This document shows, one piece after another, positions 37,234 to 46,394 of a stretch of DNA of 64,000 nucleotides. The notes beneath the pieces were generated by a model. The model had not been told where the DNA came from. It did no database searches and saw only the letters and a program-made list of their open reading frames with translations. Position 1 is the stretch's first letter; every line of letters begins with the position of its first letter. This stretch comes from Oerskovia jenensis. GTDB taxonomy: Bacteria > Actinomycetota > Actinomycetes > Actinomycetales > Cellulomonadaceae. Both the position numbers and the translations under genes were made by a program. Where the stretch lies: contig NZ_JAFBBO010000001.1 in the NCBI RefSeq assembly GCF_016907235.1, positions 3,472,001 to 3,536,000 on the forward strand. Direction: 5' to 3'.

Positions 37234-40200
37234 ATGACGGCACGCCTCGACGGTCCTCACCGTCGCCCGACGACCGCTCGCCGCAAGGTCGCGCGCGTCG
37301 TGGCCCCCCTCGTGGTCGCCGGACTCGTCCTCGCCACGGCCGGCTCGGTCGTGACGGGGGACGTGGGGCCCGCTTCCGCGTCGGCGCCCACGCCCGTCCC
37401 GGTCACGGCGGTCCAGGGCGACAGCCGGGCCGAGAGCCGCACGATCGGCGGGGCCGTCGGGCAGGACGTCGCCCCCAACTTCTCGGCCGACGGCGCCGGC
37501 CCCGAGACGCCGTCGACCGTGGCGACGTCGCTCTGGTGGCGGTGGACGGCTCCGGCGTCGGGGCCCATGAGCTTCTCGACGAGCGGCAGCGAGCTCGACA
37601 CGACGGTCGCGGTGCGTCGCGCGGACGCGCCGAAGACCGTCGTCGCGACCAACGACGACGACGGCGACGTCTCCACCTCCCGGGTCATGTTCGACGCGGT
37701 CGCAGGGCAGGAGTACCTCGTCGAGGTCGGCACCAAGGCCGGCGAGCCGGGCCTCGTGACGCTGGCGTGGCAGGAGCCGGCCCCTGTGGTCGAGGCCCCG
37801 GCCGGACCGCAGGCGCTCGCGGCCGAGACCGCCCTGACCACGACGGCCGTCCCGCTGAGCGGCAACACGGGGGAGAAGCCCCAGTCCAAGCTGTGGTTCG
37901 CGCACGACACGTGGTGGGCAGCGCTCGCCTCGACGAGCACGACCCCCGCGGGGACGTGGGTCTGGCGCTACGACCAGGCCGCGGGGACCTGGACCAACGT
38001 CGTACGGATCTCGGACCGCACCGACGTGCGCGCGGACGTCAAGGTCGTGGGCGACGTCGCGCACGTCCTGCTCCACGGCCCGACGACGTCGCTCGTCTCG
38101 GTCGAGTACGTCGCCTCCTCGAACTCCTACCAGCCGTGGTCGCAGCGCCCGAGCGCGACCACGGTCTCGCTGCCGGGCAGCGAGACGGGCACGATCGACG
38201 TCGACACGACGGGGCGGCTGTGGCTGGTCTCGGACACGAGCACGAGCATCCAGGCGCGCTACGCCGACTCCCCGTACTCGTCGTTCTCGGCCCCCGTCAC
38301 GGTGGCCTCGGGCGTCCTGGACGACGACATCGGCATGGTCACGGCTCTGCCGGGCGGCAAGATCGGGGTGCTCTGGTCCAACCAGAGCACCGAGCGTTTC
38401 GGCTTCCGCACACACGTCGACGGCGCCGCTCCGGGGACGTGGACGGCCGACGAGAAGCCCGCGCAGTCCTCGGCCCTGGACCTCGGCGACGGCATGGCCG
38501 ACGACCACATGAACGTCGCGGTCGCCTCCGACGGGACGGTGTACGCGGCGATCAAGACGTCGTACGACTCCCAGGGCGCGACCGTGATCGGGTTGCTCGT
38601 CCGCCGCCCGAACGGGACGTGGGACCCGCTGTACGAGGTCGACCGACTGGGCACCCGACCGATCGTCGAGATCGACGAGGTCACGGGCCTCCTGCGCGTC
38701 GTCTACACGCACAGCGAGGTCCTCGACGACATCATCGAGAAGGTCACGCCGCTCGCGTCGATCAGCTTCGCCCAGAACGCCAGGACCGTGCTCGACGGGA
38801 CGTACAACAACGTCACGGGCGCCAAGGCGAACGTGCCCGGCGCGACCTTCGTCATGGCGGCCTCGAGCTCGACCGCGGGCACGGCCCGGTTGCCGTGGGT
38901 CGCCCCGGGTGGACCGGTCGCGACGGCGGGCCTCACGACGACGTCCGTCGGGGTCGCCACGACCGGCACGCTCAAGGGTTCGTCGCCGACCGGCGGGGCG
39001 CTGACGTTCGAGGTGGTCACGCCGCCGTCGTCGGGCACGGTGACCGTGACGAACGCCGCCACGGGGGCGTTCACGTACACGCCCGCCGCGGGCTTCGTGG
39101 GGGCCACGAGCTTCACGTTCCGGGTCAGGGCGGGGACCACGTGGTCCAGCACCGCGACGCAGAGCGTCCGGGTCACGGCCGTCGCCGGTGCACGAGGAAC
39201 CTGGGAGCTCGACGAGGGCACGGGCGTGCTCACGGCGGACTCCTCGGGCTGGGGCTTCCAGGGCTCGCTCCTCGGGGGGACGGGCTGGGTCGCGGGCAAG
39301 AGCGGGCAGGCGGTCCGGCTCGACGGGTCGACGGGCCGCGTCTCGGTGCCGGACGCGGACGGGCTGGACGTGTCGTCGGCGTTGACGGTGTCGGCGTGGG
39401 TGCGCCCCGAGCGCCACGCGACGCAGTACGTCGTGAAGAAGGCCGTGTCGGGTTCTGCCGACGGGTACGAGCTGGGCATCTCGAGCGCCGGCAAGCCGTT
39501 CCTGCGGGTCAACCAGAAGACCTCGGGGGACACGTTCCGCGTCAATGCGACGTCGGTCCTCCCGTCCACCGGGACGACGTGGGTGCACCTGACCGGGACC
39601 TACGACGGTCAGCGGCTGCGGATCTACGTGGACGGGGTCGAGCAGGGGTCGATCGCCGGTCCCGCGTCGGTGGGCGTGAACACGTTGCCGCTGACGATCG
39701 GTGCGCAGCCCGACGGCCTCTACCCCTTCCAGGGCGCCGTCGACGGCGTGCGCCTCTACGACCGCGCGCTCACCGCGGCCCAGGTCACCGAGCTCGTCCA
39801 GGGTGGCGGTCCCGCCCCCACGACCCCGGTCGCGACCGACGGCACGTCCACGACGACGGCCGGTACCGCGGTCACGGGCACGCTCGCCGGCAGCTCGCCG
39901 GGCGGCGGGGCGCTGACGTTCGAGGTGGTCGCCGCGCCGTCGTCGGGCACGGTGACCGTGACGAACGCCGCCACGGGGGCGTTCACGTACACGCCCGCCG
40001 CGGGCTTCGTCGGGACGACGAGCTTCACGTTCCGGGTCAAGGCGGGGACCACGTGGTCGAACGTCGCGACGCAGACCGTGCGCGTGCTCTCGTCCGCCGG
40101 CGCGCGGGGGACGTGGGGCCTCGACGAAGGCACCGGGACCACGACCGCCGACTCGTCGGGCTGGGGCCAGACCGGGACGCTGTCCGGTGGGGCCACCTGG

Positions 40201-41646
40201 GTGACCGGGATCGACGGCAAGGCGGTCCGTCTCGACGGGAGCGCGGGCAAGGTGACCGTGCCGGACTCGGCCGCGGTCGACGTGTCGTCGGCGTTGACCG
40301 TCTCGGCGTGGGTGCGTCCGGAGCGGTCGGCGACGCAGTACGTCGTGAAGAAGGCCGTGTCGGGTTCTGCCGACGGGTACGAGCTGGGTATCTCGAGCGC
40401 CGGGAAGCCGTTCCTGCGGGTCAACCAGAAGACGTCGGGGGACACGTTCCGCGTCAATGCGACGTCGGTGCTCCCGACCACCGGGACGACGTGGGTGCAC
40501 CTGACCGGGACCTTCGACGGTCAGCGGCTGCGGATCTACGTGGACGGGGTCGAGCAGGGGTCGATCGCCGGTCCCGCGTCGGTCGGGGTCAACACGCTGC
40601 CGCTGACGATCGGTGCGCAGCCCGACGGCCTCTACCCCTTCCAGGGCGCCGTCGACCAGGTCCGGCTGTACGACCGTGCCCTGTCGGCGGCCGAGGTCAC
40701 GGCACTGCACCAGTCCGTCGAGCAGCCGGCCCAGCCGCCCGTCGCGCAGGACGTGGCCGCGTCGACCGTGAGCGGGACACCGGTCACGGGGACCCTCACC
40801 GGCAGCTCGCCGAGCGGCGGGGCGCTGACGTTCGAGGTGGTCGCCGCCCCGTCGTCGGGCACGGTGACCGTGACGAACGCCGCCACGGGGGCGTTCACGT
40901 ACACGCCCGCGGCAGGGTTCGTCGGGACGACGACCTTCACCTTCCGGGTCGGCGCGAACGGCCTCTGGTCGAACGTCGCGACCGCGACGGTCCAGGTCAC
41001 GCCCGTGGGCGGCCTGCGCGGCGCGTGGGACCTCGACGAGGGCACGGGGCTCGCCGCGGCCGACTCGTCGGGCTGGGCCGGCACCGGGACGCTGTCGGGC
41101 GGGACGACGTGGGTCACGGCCGGGGGCCGGTCGGCCGTCCGGTTCGACGGTGTCGCGGGCAAGGTCACGATCCCCGACACCAACGCGCTCGACGTCTCGA
41201 CCGCGCTCACCGTCGCGGCCTGGGTCCGGCCCGAGCAGCTCGCGACGCAGTACGTCGTCAAGAAGGCCGCGCCGAGCGCGACCGACGGCTTCGAGCTCGG
41301 GCTGTCGAGCGCGGGCAAGGCGTTCCTGCGGCTCAACCAGGCGACCTCGGGGGACACGTTCCGCGTCAACGCCACCTCGACGTACCCCACGAACGGCGCC
41401 ACCTGGGTGCACCTCGTGGGCACCTACGACGGGCAGCGGATGCGCCTGTACGTCGACGGCGTCGAGCAGGGGAACGTCGCGGGCCCCGCGTCGGTCGGGG
41501 TCAACACGCTCCCGCTGATCCTCGGCGGGCAGCCCGGCGGGACGCTCCCGCTCAAGGGAGCCGTCGACGGCGTGCGTCTCTACGACCGCGCGCTGAGCGC
41601 GGCCGAGGTCGCCACGCTCAGGACGCAGACTCCGCCGCCTGCCTGA
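37234..41646 (+). CDS. Secreted multidomain LamG/Ig-like surface protein
   Basis: This 1470-residue protein has an Arg-rich N-terminus and a hydrophobic signal (about residues 20-40, VVAPLVVAGLVLATAGSVVT), probably cleaved near ASA. A pre-peptidase-like (PPC) beta domain follows (about 60-180). A beta-propeller-like region (about 200-560) comes next. Then come three tandem 304-residue units, each with a cadherin/Ig-like domain (GALTFEVV..PSSGTVTVTN, FTYTPAAGFVG) and a LamG-type domain (LDEGTG, ALTVSAWVRPE, YVVKKA, WVHLTGTYDGQRLRIYVDGV, RLYDRAL). There is no LPXTG or C-terminal membrane anchor. It probably binds the polysaccharide or mediates adhesion. The 3' end overlaps a convergent gene by 29 bp. 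Confidence 0.85.
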   Translation: MTARLDGPHRRPTTARRKVARVVAPLVVAGLVLATAGSVVTGDVGPASASAPTPVPVTAVQGDSRAESRTIGGAVGQDVAPNFSADGAGPETPSTVATSLWWRWTAPASGPMSFSTSGSELDTTVAVRRADAPKTVVATNDDDGDVSTSRVMFDAVAGQEYLVEVGTKAGEPGLVTLAWQEPAPVVEAPAGPQALAAETALTTTAVPLSGNTGEKPQSKLWFAHDTWWAALASTSTTPAGTWVWRYDQAAGTWTNVVRISDRTDVRADVKVVGDVAHVLLHGPTTSLVSVEYVASSNSYQPWSQRPSATTVSLPGSETGTIDVDTTGRLWLVSDTSTSIQARYADSPYSSFSAPVTVASGVLDDDIGMVTALPGGKIGVLWSNQSTERFGFRTHVDGAAPGTWTADEKPAQSSALDLGDGMADDHMNVAVASDGTVYAAIKTSYDSQGATVIGLLVRRPNGTWDPLYEVDRLGTRPIVEIDEVTGLLRVVYTHSEVLDDIIEKVTPLASISFAQNARTVLDGTYNNVTGAKANVPGATFVMAASSSTAGTARLPWVAPGGPVATAGLTTTSVGVATTGTLKGSSPTGGALTFEVVTPPSSGTVTVTNAATGAFTYTPAAGFVGATSFTFRVRAGTTWSSTATQSVRVTAVAGARGTWELDEGTGVLTADSSGWGFQGSLLGGTGWVAGKSGQAVRLDGSTGRVSVPDADGLDVSSALTVSAWVRPERHATQYVVKKAVSGSADGYELGISSAGKPFLRVNQKTSGDTFRVNATSVLPSTGTTWVHLTGTYDGQRLRIYVDGVEQGSIAGPASVGVNTLPLTIGAQPDGLYPFQGAVDGVRLYDRALTAAQVTELVQGGGPAPTTPVATDGTSTTTAGTAVTGTLAGSSPGGGALTFEVVAAPSSGTVTVTNAATGAFTYTPAAGFVGTTSFTFRVKAGTTWSNVATQTVRVLSSAGARGTWGLDEGTGTTTADSSGWGQTGTLSGGATWVTGIDGKAVRLDGSAGKVTVPDSAAVDVSSALTVSAWVRPERSATQYVVKKAVSGSADGYELGISSAGKPFLRVNQKTSGDTFRVNATSVLPTTGTTWVHLTGTFDGQRLRIYVDGVEQGSIAGPASVGVNTLPLTIGAQPDGLYPFQGAVDQVRLYDRALSAAEVTALHQSVEQPAQPPVAQDVAASTVSGTPVTGTLTGSSPSGGALTFEVVAAPSSGTVTVTNAATGAFTYTPAAGFVGTTTFTFRVGANGLWSNVATATVQVTPVGGLRGAWDLDEGTGLAAADSSGWAGTGTLSGGTTWVTAGGRSAVRFDGVAGKVTIPDTNALDVSTALTVAAWVRPEQLATQYVVKKAAPSATDGFELGLSSAGKAFLRLNQATSGDTFRVNATSTYPTNGATWVHLVGTYDGQRMRLYVDGVEQGNVAGPASVGVNTLPLILGGQPGGTLPLKGAVDGVRLYDRALSAAEVATLRTQTPPPA
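38901..39812 (+). repeat. Ig-LamG repeat unit 1 (912 bp)
   Basis: This is the first of three in-frame 912-bp units. The shared CTGACGTTCGAGGTGGTC starts at 39001, 39913 and 40825. The boundaries are set arbitrarily by that period. Units 1 and 2 are nearly identical over about 39440-39720. Confidence 0.8.
39813..40724 (+). repeat. Ig-LamG repeat unit 2 (912 bp)
   Basis: This unit is in register with units 1 and 3, with exactly 912 bp between equivalent positions. Its LamG half is almost identical to that of unit 1. Confidence 0.8.
40725..41636 (+). repeat. Ig-LamG repeat unit 3 (912 bp)
   Basis: This is the most diverged unit, especially in its LamG half (PSATDGFELGLSS instead of SGSADGYELGISS). 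It retains the same length and frame. Confidence 0.8.
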
Positions 41647-42850
41647 CGTCCCGCGTCGGGGGACGCTCGGCCCGGGAGCGACGCTCGTCCCGGGCCGCGC
41701 GCACCCGGCTCGCGAGCGCCCGGCGGCCGTGGCCCAGGGCCACGATCTCCCGGAGCAGAAGCTGTCCCGGCCAGTGCCCCAACGCGGCCGTGAAGGACAC
41801 CGTGCGAAGCCGCGAGGGGTAGAGCTCGTTCTGATCGGGGTACAGCGACGGGTGCATGCACGAGTCGAGCAGGTCGAGGTCGCCCTGGGCGGCGAACCGC
41901 TTGACGGTCAGCAGGCGGCCGAGCACCCCGGGTGCGTGCTGCGCCCACTTCTCGGCGTACTCGTCGTACCAGGCGAACAGCGTGCCCCCGGACCGCAGGA
42001 ACGCGGCCATGTAGAGGGTCTCGCCCGCGGGTCGCAGGGCCAGGAGGGTCGCGCGGCCCGCGGCGGCGTGCGCCCGGAAGACGTCCACGAACCACTCGGG
42101 TCCCTCGCGCAGCCGGGAGAAGCCGACACCGTTGCGGTCGGGGTCGGCCTTCCAGGTCTCGAGCTCGAACCGGAGGAACTCGGCGGGGTCCTCGACGACG
42201 TCGAGCGTCAGCGTGTCGAGCTCGGCCGGGACCCCCGCGGCCTCCGTGAGCCGGCGCGCCCGACGGCGGACGGCCTTGGCGCGCGAGCGCGGGAGGTAGC
42301 CGAAGCTCCCCGGCTCCTCGACCTCGGCGAAGCGCACCGCGGCCCGTGCGTCCCCGCCCCAGACGTGGAGCGTCGAACCCTCGTCGGCGAACGCCCGCTG
42401 GAGCGCGGCGCCGCCCGCCTCGTCGCCCGAGACGAACGCCATCTCGATGCTCCCGCCGAGCTCGTGCGAGAACCGTCGGAACGCCCGCACGAGGCTGGTC
42501 GCGGCGCGCCGGGTGTCGTCCGCTCGCAGGAGCGGGACGCCGAGCGAGGTGAACTGGTTGAGGATGGGCCCGTCGTTCGACGCGTGCCGGTGCGGCCAGC
42601 GGCGGTTCGCCGGGACCATCTCGTAGGGCATGACCGCGAGCCACGAGCCGTCCGACTCGACGACCACCAGGCGCAGGGTGCGGTCCGGGTCGAAGTGCGC
42701 GGCGGTCGGGACCAGGAAGTCGGGCCCGTAGAACACGTTGGGCTCTGCGGCGTGGTCGGCGAGGTCCCGCCAGCGGGAGACGTCCTCGGGACCGAGGGTG
42801 GAGACCGCGACGAGGCGGACGGACAGGCGGGGCGAGTCGTTCGAAGGCAT
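41618..42850 (-). CDS. BioF2/CelD-type GNAT acyltransferase 1
   Basis: This 410-residue double-GNAT-fold protein resembles the acetyltransf_6 (BioF2-like/CelD) family seen in cellulose and EPS clusters. Shared paralogue motifs are AEPNVFYGPDFLVP near residue 35, FELETWKAD, WYDEYAEKWAQHAPG and the C-terminal DSCMHPSLYPDQNELYPSR. It probably acylates a sugar or lipid-linked intermediate, but the substrate is unknown. It has no signal peptide. Its 3' end overlaps the LamG gene by 29 bp, tail to tail. Confidence 0.8.
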   Translation of the reverse strand: MPSNDSPRLSVRLVAVSTLGPEDVSRWRDLADHAAEPNVFYGPDFLVPTAAHFDPDRTLRLVVVESDGSWLAVMPYEMVPANRRWPHRHASNDGPILNQFTSLGVPLLRADDTRRAATSLVRAFRRFSHELGGSIEMAFVSGDEAGGAALQRAFADEGSTLHVWGGDARAAVRFAEVEEPGSFGYLPRSRAKAVRRRARRLTEAAGVPAELDTLTLDVVEDPAEFLRFELETWKADPDRNGVGFSRLREGPEWFVDVFRAHAAAGRATLLALRPAGETLYMAAFLRSGGTLFAWYDEYAEKWAQHAPGVLGRLLTVKRFAAQGDLDLLDSCMHPSLYPDQNELYPSRLRTVSFTAALGHWPGQLLLREIVALGHGRRALASRVRAARDERRSRAERPPTRDVRQAAESAS

Positions 42851-42975
42851 GGGTTCCCGTTCGAGGGAGGCGGCACGAGGGGCCGCACGGCGGAGCGAGC
42901 CCTTGCGGGCTGCACGGGGGAGCGGCGGGGGCGAGAGAAGATCCTCGATCGACCCGGAGGGGTGGAGAGGAGGTG

Positions 42976-43197
42976 TCAGCGAACCGTCGGGAGGCCCGAC
43001 GGCGGGCCCTCACCGGGGTGCAGGAGGCCGAGCTCGGGGCCGCGATACGTCGTGCGACGCAGGTACACGGGGGCAGCCGGGGCGGGGTCCGAGGACGCGT
43101 CGGTCCATGCCCGCCCGGTGTGCCCGAGCGTCGCGGCGAGGATGCCGCGGTCGTTCCATGCCATCGCTCGCCCCCCACCAGGTGTCGTCCCGATCAT
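42976..43197 (-). CDS. Small hypothetical protein (73 aa)
   Basis: The ATG overlaps the stop of the acyltransferase gene at 43194-44354 (ATGA), the same coupling used by proven neighbours. The peptide starts MIGTTPGGGRAMAWNDRGIL and ends PPSGLPTVR, with no recognised domain. It could instead be non-coding spacer or a degenerated gene end. The 125 bp between it and 42850 hold no other candidate. Confidence 0.4.
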   Translation of the reverse strand: MIGTTPGGGRAMAWNDRGILAATLGHTGRAWTDASSDPAPAAPVYLRRTTYRGPELGLLHPGEGPPSGLPTVR

Positions 43198-44354
43198 GAC
43201 GCGTTCTCGGCCGTCTCGCGCGGTGTGCCCACGACGCGGTCGCGCAGGCGACGCAGGACCGGTACCGAGCGCACGAGGAGGCGAGGGACGACGCCGCGCG
43301 TCGCGAGCACGACCCCCACCAGTGTCCGGCGGTCCCGGTAGAGGCCGCTCGGGCCGACGTTCTTGGGGTGCAGGCACGGGTCGAACCGGTCCGCAGCCGT
43401 GCTCCCCAGGACGAACTCCTGCTCCATGACGCGCCCGATCACGCCGGGGCTGAACTTCGCGAAGCGTTCGTCGTACGTGTCCATGAGCGAGTACAGCGTC
43501 CCGCCAGCGCCCAGGAGCATCGACATGTACACGACGTCGTCGCCCGCGACGAGCGTGAGCAGGTGGAGGTTCTTGCGGTCGCGCAGGCCGTCGGTCACGT
43601 CGGTGAACCACTCGACGGCGCCGGGGGTCACGTCGAGCGCCCCGCCGTCCTGGTCGGCGTCGCCCTTCCAGCCCGACGCCTCGAGCGCGACGAACTCCTC
43701 GAAGGCTCGCGGGTCCGCCCCGCGGTCCTCCATGACGAGCGGTCGCCCGGTCGACTCCTCGAGGCGACGGGTCAGGCGCTCGACCTGCTTGCGCTTGGAG
43801 CGGCTCAGGGCGTCCCGGGGGGCGGGTGCGTCGCTCGCGCGGTCGAGGAACGCGCGCTCGAACCGGGATCGTTCGAGCATCGGGACACCGGCGCGGTGGC
43901 ACGCGTCGTGGAGGGCGTCGCTCAACGCGCCCTCGCCGGGCAGCAGGGTGAGCTCGACGAGGGCGGGGAAGCCGTTGCGCCGGTCCCCGAGGAAGCCGAG
44001 CAGGTGGTCGAGCGCGGTCGCCGCGTGCTCGGAGTCGACGAGGGGTGCGCACAGCGGTGCGTCGTCCTTGAGGAAGGCGCCCGCGGTCGTCGCGTACCGC
44101 AGCGGCGTCCCGCGAAAGCTCTCCTCGCGGCTCAGGGGCAGGAGCGCGATCATCCGCTCCTCGCGCTCGACGACGAGCAGCACGACGCCCGCGGTCCGTG
44201 CGAGCCACCGGGACGCCGTGAGCAGGTAGGCCGGGGACAGGAACGGGTTGGGTTCGAGCGCGCGGTCCACGAGGTCGGCCCAACGCTCGGCCTCGGCGCT
44301 CGTCACGTCCCCCAGGCGCAGCGTCCGGGTGCTCACGACGCCCGCCGGGTTCAC
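43194..44354 (-). CDS. BioF2/CelD-type GNAT acyltransferase 2
   Basis: This 386-residue paralogue has LEPNPFLSPAYLL near the N-terminus, LEASGWKGDADQ, SLMDTYDERFAKFSPGVIGR and DPCLHPKNVGPSGLYRDRR. It is the most diverged of the four. The GTG overlaps the stop of the upstream glycosyltransferase gene (GTGA). Confidence 0.8.
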   Translation of the reverse strand: MNPAGVVSTRTLRLGDVTSAEAERWADLVDRALEPNPFLSPAYLLTASRWLARTAGVVLLVVEREERMIALLPLSREESFRGTPLRYATTAGAFLKDDAPLCAPLVDSEHAATALDHLLGFLGDRRNGFPALVELTLLPGEGALSDALHDACHRAGVPMLERSRFERAFLDRASDAPAPRDALSRSKRKQVERLTRRLEESTGRPLVMEDRGADPRAFEEFVALEASGWKGDADQDGGALDVTPGAVEWFTDVTDGLRDRKNLHLLTLVAGDDVVYMSMLLGAGGTLYSLMDTYDERFAKFSPGVIGRVMEQEFVLGSTAADRFDPCLHPKNVGPSGLYRDRRTLVGVVLATRGVVPRLLVRSVPVLRRLRDRVVGTPRETAENAS

Positions 44355-45553
44355 GCCGGCCCCCCGGGGCTGTGGGCCAGGGTGCCCACGAGGACCTGGT
44401 CCAGCCGGGCGCGGGCGTGGGACCAGTCCATCTCGGCCGCGTGCGAACGACCGGCCGCCTGGGTGCGGCCGAGCAGGGACTCGTCGTCGGCGAGCGCGGC
44501 GAGGGTCTCGGCGAGGGCGGCGACGTCGCCGGGGGGCACGAGGATCCCGGCGGTCCCGACGGCTTCGGGGATGCCCCCGATGTCCGAGGCCACGACGGCG
44601 GCTCCCGCGGCCATGCCCTCGAGCGCGGTCAGGGCGAAGGGCTCGGCCCAGCGTGAGGGGACCACGACGACGTCGGCCGTGCGCAGGACCTCCCGCACCT
44701 CGCCGCGGGGGAGGAAGCCCGTGAACGTCGTGGGTACGGTCGTCCCCACGGCGCGTCGGCGCAGGTCGCGCTCGTAGGGCGTCCGGGGGTCCGCGGCGTC
44801 GAAGCCCGCGGCACCGACCACGGTGAGCCGCACGTCGGAGCGCGCGAGGCGCCGGACCGCGTCGACGACGACGTCCACCCCCTTGTCCGGGATGGCGCGA
44901 CCGACGAAGACCACGTGCAGCGCGTCGCCGCGCGCGGGGCGGCCCGTCGAGGGGGCCCCGCTGCTCGCCGACGGAGCGTCGACCCCGTTGTGGACCACGA
45001 CCACGCGGTCCCGGAGACCGGACGGGAGCAGCGCCGTCGTCTCGTCGGCCAGGAACGCGCTCACGCACACGATGCGGTGCACCGGACCGAGCGTGCGGGC
45101 CAGCTCGCGGTGGCCGTATGTGCGCAGGAGCTGGTTGTGCGCGTAGAGCACGGGCAGGTGCCGGTCGGCGTCGACGAGCGGGACGAGCTGGGGGGCGTTG
45201 TGCGCGAACACGTACGACGGCGTCCACGCGGACTGGTCCCGGACGGCCGCGGCGAACGCGCGGCGGGCGCCGTGGCGCGGCAGCCCCACGCGCGAGGCGG
45301 CCGCGTCGGTGTAGCGCTCCCAACCTCGTGCCGAGGCCTGCGGGTACTCGATGACGTGCGCGCCGTCGTAGCGGTCGGGGTAGGTGCCGTGCGCCACGAC
45401 GACCGACGACGGCGCGGAGCTCGTGGACGCCCCCCGCACCAGACCGTCGACGACGGTGGGCACCGCGCTCCCGGTCCGCGGGGAGTAGTGGTCGCCGGGG
45501 GTCAGGACGTGGACGTGCTCGCGTGCAGGCAGAGCCTGGTCGGACCGCTTCAT
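44351..45553 (-). CDS. GT4-family glycosyltransferase
   Basis: This 400-residue GT-B protein has HVLTPGDHYSPRTGSAVPTV near the N-terminus, VFVGRAIPDKGVDVVVDAV, and the E-x7-E region RWAEPFALTALEGMAAGAAV. AGGAGG precedes the ATG. It lies 20 bp downstream of the Wzm permease gene and is likely co-transcribed with the exporter. Confidence 0.9.
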   Translation of the reverse strand: MKRSDQALPAREHVHVLTPGDHYSPRTGSAVPTVVDGLVRGASTSSAPSSVVVAHGTYPDRYDGAHVIEYPQASARGWERYTDAAASRVGLPRHGARRAFAAAVRDQSAWTPSYVFAHNAPQLVPLVDADRHLPVLYAHNQLLRTYGHRELARTLGPVHRIVCVSAFLADETTALLPSGLRDRVVVVHNGVDAPSASSGAPSTGRPARGDALHVVFVGRAIPDKGVDVVVDAVRRLARSDVRLTVVGAAGFDAADPRTPYERDLRRRAVGTTVPTTFTGFLPRGEVREVLRTADVVVVPSRWAEPFALTALEGMAAGAAVVASDIGGIPEAVGTAGILVPPGDVAALAETLAALADDESLLGRTQAAGRSHAAEMDWSHARARLDQVLVGTLAHSPGGPA

Positions 45554-45573
45554 CGGGACCCCTCCTGACCGGG

Positions 45574-46392
45574 TCAGATCACGTCGGCGAAGCCACGCTC
45601 GAGCTTCTGGAAGATCAGTGCGCCACCCGTGAAGGCGAGCCCCGACACCACGACCAGGGCGACGACCTGCCACGCCTCGGGGGCCGCCTGCCCGAGCAGC
45701 GACCAGCGGAAGCCCTCGAGCAGCCACGTGAGCGGGTTGATGTTGAAGATCCACAGCAGGTTCGCCGGGACGGCCTCCAACGAGTACGCGACGGGGGTCG
45801 CGTACATGAGGATCTGGACGACCCAGGGCAGGGCGTACCCGACGTCGCGGTACTTGACCATGACGGCCGAGCTCGCGACCCCGATCGCGGCGCCCAGCAG
45901 CACGGCCAGCAGCGTCCAGAACGGCAGGAGCAGGATGGGCCAGCCGGGGTTGATCCCGTAGACGAACAGCAGGATCACGAACAGCCCGAACGCGACGGCG
46001 TAGTCGACGAGGACCGCGAGGATCGTCGAGAGCGGCACGAGCATGCGCGGGAAGAAGACCTTCGACACGAGCGACTGGTTCGCCACGAGCGAGGACGACG
46101 AGCGGCTCGCGACGCCGCTGAACACGTTCCACGCGAGCTGGCCCGCGAAGGCGAAGATGAAGTAAGGGACACCGTTGCTCGGCAGGTCCGCGACCTGACC
46201 GAACACGATCGCGAAGATCCCGGCCGCGGCGAGCGGCTGCAGGATGACCCAGCCGACACCGATCACGGTCTGCCGGTAGCGCAGCAGCACGTCGCGCCGA
46301 CCGAAGCTGACGAGGACCTCGCGGGCCTCCCAGAGCTCCTTGACCGACGGCAGGTCCCATCGCCCGGGCGGGGTGATCACGGTCTTGCTCAT
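45574..46392 (-). CDS. Polysaccharide ABC exporter permease (Wzm/TagG-like)
   Basis: This 272-residue ABC-2 permease with about six membrane helices contains REVLVSFGRRDVLLRYRQT and VIGVGWVILQPLAAAGIFAI, plus the cytoplasmic MVKYRDVGYALPWVVQIL. This is typical of Wzm/TagG proteins that export undecaprenyl-linked polysaccharides. The ATPase gene lies upstream with a 2-bp gap. Confidence 0.92.
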   Translation of the reverse strand: MSKTVITPPGRWDLPSVKELWEAREVLVSFGRRDVLLRYRQTVIGVGWVILQPLAAAGIFAIVFGQVADLPSNGVPYFIFAFAGQLAWNVFSGVASRSSSSLVANQSLVSKVFFPRMLVPLSTILAVLVDYAVAFGLFVILLFVYGINPGWPILLLPFWTLLAVLLGAAIGVASSAVMVKYRDVGYALPWVVQILMYATPVAYSLEAVPANLLWIFNINPLTWLLEGFRWSLLGQAAPEAWQVVALVVVSGLAFTGGALIFQKLERGFADVI

Positions 46393-46394
46393 CG

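Noticed and set aside
34735-41412. A 2225-codon open frame on the minus strand
   Set aside because: Only its 3' section (34735-35472) is a real gene. The rest is an antisense shadow of the LamG gene and of the minus-strand gene at 35667, caused by high GC and scarce stop codons. Its translation is low-complexity Arg/Gly/Asp-rich.
38901-41636. Regular repeats as a possible CRISPR or satellite array
   Set aside because: The units are 912 bp, in frame and encode Ig-LamG domains. There is no short-repeat/spacer pattern.
35493-41822. A 2109-codon open frame on the plus strand
   Set aside because: It runs in a different frame through the LamG gene and antisense to two others. Its composition is Arg/Gly/His-rich without domains.
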